NCBI GenBank assembly: GCA_016293975.1
Contig: JAEDCW010000002.1
Coordinates: 1 to 64,000 of the forward strand
DNA length: 64,000 nucleotides
Source of the DNA: Clostridia bacterium
GTDB taxonomy: Bacteria > Bacillota > Clostridia > Christensenellales > CAG-138
Reading direction: 5' to 3'
Shown here: positions 61,320 through 64,000 of the stretch, piece by piece
Numbering within the stretch: position 1 is the first letter of the stretch
Layout of the letters: each line of letters begins with the position of its first letter
The notes under the pieces: model-generated
Database searches by the model: none
Told to the model about the DNA's origin: nothing
What the model saw: only the letters and a program-made list of their open reading frames with translations
Program-made: the position numbers and the translations under genes

Positions 61320-62278
61320 ATTGCCTTTGCCGAGAGTGCGACCCATTCACCGCTTATTCGTTCATCTATTATCTCAAAACCGGACGCCTCAAACGCCTGC
61401 TTGACCTCTTCGAGACGGTCGAGAATTATACCGGAGGCGATGTAAATGCCATCGGGGGTGAGAAAGTCACGCACCAGTGGCGTAAGCGGAATTATGACTG
61501 AGGCGACTATGTTTGCCGTTACCATGTCATAGTGTGTTTGGCGAATGCTCTCCTGCAGGTTAGTATCCTCAAGTATATTGGCTACGAGAATCTTATACTC
61601 GTCTCCAAGTCCGTTCATATCGGCGTTATCTCTGGCGATTGAGTCGACAATTGGGTCTATGTCTACGGCAAGCGCATGTGAGGCTCCCAAAAGCACAGCC
61701 GCTATAGAGAGTATGCCGCTCCCACAGCCGAGGTCGAGTATTGACATATCGTCGCACACATACTTTTCGACCATCTCAAGGCATAGTCTCGTAGTGTTGT
61801 GAGTACCCGTACCAAACGCCATACCCGGGTCGAGCTTTAGGACTTTCCTGTCGGTATCTCCAGCATTTTCCCACGAGGGGCATACGAGAAGTTTTTCGCC
61901 AATGCAGAGCGGTTTATAGTATGCCTTCCAGTTGTTCGCCCAGTCCTCTTCTTTTAAATTATGGACTTTAATCTCAAGCGAACCCATATCGATACCAATA
62001 TCCATTCCCTTGAGCTCCTCGATAGCGGGGAATATCGAATCTATCAGGGACTTGTTTTCGGGCAAATCTGCGATGTATGCGGCCACACACGGTGTTTTGT
62101 CGCCGTTAATCTCTTCAGGGTCGGCATAGTCCCAGAACTCTGCGGCGTCATGGAGGTACGAATCTATGGCTTCGATACCCTCGTCAATCTCAGCCTGGGT
62201 TATTCCTAGAGCGTCGAGCCGTCCGAGCACGATATCGAGACCTTCAATAGTTGTATAAATCGAAATCTTCTTCCACAT
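61316..62278 (-). CDS. prmA: Ribosomal protein L11 methyltransferase
   Basis: Trimethylates L11. Seen: an N-terminal substrate-recognition domain (WKKISIYTTIEGLDIV...), DWANNWKAYYKPL, FGTGTHNTTRLCLE, then motif I LDLGCGSGILSIAA near 180 and VDIDPI. At 320 residues it is typical for the Bacillota form. GGAG lies 7-8 nt before the ATG, with its own promoter upstream. It is the first gene of prmA-rsmE-mtaB. Confidence 0.95.
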   Translation of the reverse strand: MWKKISIYTTIEGLDIVLGRLDALGITQAEIDEGIEAIDSYLHDAAEFWDYADPEEINGDKTPCVAAYIADLPENKSLIDSIFPAIEELKGMDIGIDMGSLEIKVHNLKEEDWANNWKAYYKPLCIGEKLLVCPSWENAGDTDRKVLKLDPGMAFGTGTHNTTRLCLEMVEKYVCDDMSILDLGCGSGILSIAAVLLGASHALAVDIDPIVDSIARDNADMNGLGDEYKILVANILEDTNLQESIRQTHYDMVTANIVASVIIPLTPLVRDFLTPDGIYIASGIILDRLEEVKQAFEASGFEIIDERISGEWVALSAKAI

Positions 62279-62306
62279 AAAAAAACTCCTATACTTACTG
62301 CTTTAG

Positions 62307-62335
62307 ATAATAGTATAATTTGGCGTTTTAGGCAA
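62307..62335 (-). promoter_or_regulatory. Promoter of prmA-rsmE-mtaB
   Basis: Minus strand: TTGCCT (62335-62330), 17-bp spacer, TATTAT (62312-62307), 28 bp before the prmA start. Confidence 0.6.
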
Positions 62336-62404
62336 CCTCGGAAAAAGAAAGGGAAGATGCATATGGGAAACTGCTGTGGGTGAACTCATCTTATTTGCAC
62401 AACA

Positions 62405-62434
62405 AAACAGCTTCTCGCATGTAAAAAGCTGTTT
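62405..62434 (-). terminator. Terminator after dnaJ
   Basis: AAACAGCTT and AAGCTGTTT (62426-62434 with 62405-62413) form a 9-bp stem with a 12-nt loop; on the minus strand it ends GTTTTGTTGT. It separates dnaJ from the prmA operon. Confidence 0.65.
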
Positions 62435-62478
62435 GTTTGATTCATATTTGAGGGCAAAGCGCTTGCTTTACAATGGGT

Positions 62479-63612
62479 TTAGCGCTTCTTGAAAATCTTA
62501 CGCTTTTCCGCATGTGCCGGTTTACCTTCGCCCAAGGATTCGCTGAGCTTTTGAACGAGCTCTATTTGTTCTGCTGTAAGCTTCTTCGGAATCTCAACAT
62601 TTGTATGTACATACATATCGCCCTTAAACGAGCTGTTGGGCTTTGATACGCCCTGACCCTTAAGTCTGAATGTCGTACCGGGCTGAGTACCAACAGGTAT
62701 CGTGTGCTTTACCTTGCCGTTGATGGTATCAAGATCGATAGTGCCACCGAGCATTGCAAGAGTTGCGGATATCGTGATGTCGACATGTATATCCGAGCCT
62801 TTTCTTATGAATGTCTTATGCGGCTTGACTGTGAGCTTAATGTACAGGTCGCCTTTGGGTCCGCCTCTGAGACCGTCCTCGCCTTCACCTCTTACTGTTA
62901 GAGTATCTCCCGTATCGACGCCGGCAGGTATGTTTACGGTGATTTTGCGAGACGCTCTGACTCTGCCACTGCCACGGCAATCGCTGCAGGGGGTCTCTAT
63001 GATCTTACCTGTGCCGCCGCAGGATTCACACGGGCGCACAGTCGACATGACGCCCATAATGGTCTGCTGCCTTACACGCACCTGTCCGCTGCCTCCACAA
63101 GTGGTACAGGTCTTCGCTTCGGTGCCGGGTTTTGCACCGCTACCATGGCATGTCTGACAGTTTTCCTCGCGATTTATAGTGATTTCCTTCTTAGTTCCGA
63201 ATACAGCTTCTTCGAATGTGATTGTAAGCCTATAGCCAACATCATCTCCGGCTACAGGACCTGTGCGACTCTGCTGAGAACCGCTAAAGCCACCGCCAAA
63301 GAATGAGCCGAATATATCTGCAAAGTCCCCAAAGCCGGTTGTGGTGTAAGCACCGCCGTAACCGCCCGATGCACCTGCCGATGGGTCAAATGCGGCATGA
63401 CCGAACTGGTCGTACTGTGCACGCTTCTGAGGATCGCTGAGCACATTGTACGCCTCATTAACTTCCTTGAACTTGGCTTCAGCTTCGGTATCATTAGGAT
63501 GCAGGTCCGGATGATACTTCTTGGCAGCCTGCCTGAAAGCGCTCTTTAATTCTGCATCGGTTGCGGTCTTCTGAACACCGAGGACCTCATAATAATCTCT
63601 TTTTGTTGCCAC
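62479..63612 (-). CDS. dnaJ: Chaperone protein DnaJ
   Basis: Hsp40 co-chaperone. Seen: J domain 1-70 with H34-P-D36, a Gly/Phe-rich linker (about 75-125), four zinc-knuckle repeats (CQTCHGSG, CTTCGGSG, CESCGGTG, CSDCRGSG) at about 155-220, then the substrate-binding C-terminal domains. At 377 residues it is a complete class I DnaJ. GTG start; AGGAG lies 11 nt upstream and GGGGAA directly before. Confidence 0.98.
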   Translation of the reverse strand: MATKRDYYEVLGVQKTATDAELKSAFRQAAKKYHPDLHPNDTEAEAKFKEVNEAYNVLSDPQKRAQYDQFGHAAFDPSAGASGGYGGAYTTTGFGDFADIFGSFFGGGFSGSQQSRTGPVAGDDVGYRLTITFEEAVFGTKKEITINREENCQTCHGSGAKPGTEAKTCTTCGGSGQVRVRQQTIMGVMSTVRPCESCGGTGKIIETPCSDCRGSGRVRASRKITVNIPAGVDTGDTLTVRGEGEDGLRGGPKGDLYIKLTVKPHKTFIRKGSDIHVDITISATLAMLGGTIDLDTINGKVKHTIPVGTQPGTTFRLKGQGVSKPNSSFKGDMYVHTNVEIPKKLTAEQIELVQKLSESLGEGKPAHAEKRKIFKKR

Positions 63613-63682
63613 TTCCCCAAAACTCCTAAACTTAGCAAACAGGCGTAATCGCTACGCCCCGTTGCATGAATATTATTTGGTA

Positions 63683-63709
63683 GGCGGTGGGGCTACCTGC
63701 CTCACCGCC
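63683..63709 (-). other. Strong hairpin between dnaK and dnaJ
   Basis: GGCGGTG (63683-63689) and CACCGCC (63703-63709) with an inner GGC/GCC stem around a 5-nt loop. No T-run follows on the minus strand, so it is more likely an mRNA-stabilising or partial-attenuation hairpin than a terminator. A second small hairpin (GGCGTA/TACGCC) lies at about 63641-63657. Confidence 0.6.
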
Positions 63710-63720
63710 GTGTAATTCTA

Positions 63721-64000
63721 TTATTTATGCTGGTTGTCGTCAACAGGTTCGTACTCAGCATCGACTACATTGTCGTCCTGAGGCTTGTACTGACCATCGC
63801 CGTTCGGGGCAGAACCCTGCTGCTGTTCTGCGGCTGTCTGCTGATATACTTTGCCGAATATCTCGTAAGATACCTCGGTAAGCTTATCGCAAGCGGCCTT
63901 TATTGCAGCTGTATCCGAACCTGCCGCCGCATTCTTGACGGCTTCAATCTCGGACTGAATCTTGGTCTTATCGTCAGCGGGTATCTTGTCGCCCAGTTCA
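63721..64000 (-). CDS. dnaK: Chaperone protein DnaK, C-terminal end (partial)
   Basis: The frame enters from the right edge and ends at 63721. The visible 92 residues form the helical lid end (KIQSEIEAVKNA, KAACDKLTEVSYEIFGKVY), a Gln-rich stretch, then the acidic tail with DDNVVDAEYEPVDD, which is the conserved DnaK C-terminal motif contacting co-chaperones. It lies 108 bp upstream of dnaJ, as in the usual hrcA-grpE-dnaK-dnaJ order. Confidence 0.93.
   Translation of the reverse strand, partial: ELGDKIPADDKTKIQSEIEAVKNAAAGSDTAAIKAACDKLTEVSYEIFGKVYQQTAAEQQQGSAPNGDGQYKPQDDNVVDAEYEPVDDNQHK

Overview
The window comes from a spore-forming member of the Bacillota, most likely class Clostridia. Direct signs are the sporulation regulators SpoIIID and SigG, a meso-DAP type MurE, PASTA-domain and SpoVD-like penicillin-binding proteins, a PrsA-type lipoprotein, strong AAGGAGG ribosome binding sites and classic sigma-A promoters (TTGACA-N17-TATAAT). 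No outer-membrane genes are visible. The genus cannot be fixed from sequence alone.

Layout. (1) 1-13 kb is a compact dcw (division and cell wall) cluster on the plus strand: ftsL, PASTA-PBP, murE, mraY, a 120-nt structured terminator-like RNA, murD, ftsW, murA, ftsQ, then ftsA and ftsZ from their own promoter. murF, murG, murC and murB are absent from their usual places. (2) 12.6-19.5 kb: ridA, a ComEC-like channel without the nuclease domain, a GT2-GtrA fusion, a class A PBP and a lone mreB. A 363-bp gap with long inverted repeats lies between the last two. (3) 20-23 kb: three tandem M42 aminopeptidases. (4) 23-28 kb: a decayed IS200-type insertion, then a MarR-controlled heterodimeric ABC exporter. 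(5) 28-38 kb: a CtpA protease, spoIIID and sigG, a WYL regulator, cysteine desulfidase, PrsA foldase, a GIY-YIG-like protein, a YitT transporter, an AlaX editing protein and a lipoprotein. (6) 38-42 kb: lower glycolysis, with phosphoglycerate kinase fused to triosephosphate isomerase, then gpmI. (7) 41.7-45.5 kb: secG, smpB, glyA, a NadD-YqeK fusion and rsfS, with terminators that directly abut or contain the next promoter. (8) 45.6-58.5 kb: D,D-carboxypeptidase, a DUF4364 regulator, a peptidoglycan-binding protein, trxB, glmM, lepA-hemW, a YbjN-like protein, a YgiQ radical-SAM protein, holA, hit and rpsU. (9) 58.6-59.3 kb: a second decayed IS200 copy. (10) 59.3-64 kb, minus strand: dnaK (partial)-dnaJ-prmA-rsmE-mtaB.

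How it fits together. Most genes are core: wall precursor synthesis and septum assembly (murA, D and E, mraY, ftsW, PBPs, ftsA, Z, L and Q, mreB, carboxypeptidase, glmM), translation and quality control (lepA, smpB, rsfS, rpsU, prmA, rsmE, mtaB, alaX, dnaJK) and central metabolism. Accessory content is small: two dead IS200 copies and the drug-exporter-type operon. No phage, CRISPR array, rRNA or tRNA gene was recognised. The best candidates for something undescribed are the mraY-murD structured element and the intergenic region after the class A PBP. The gene fusions and the way expression signals are packed are also worth a look.
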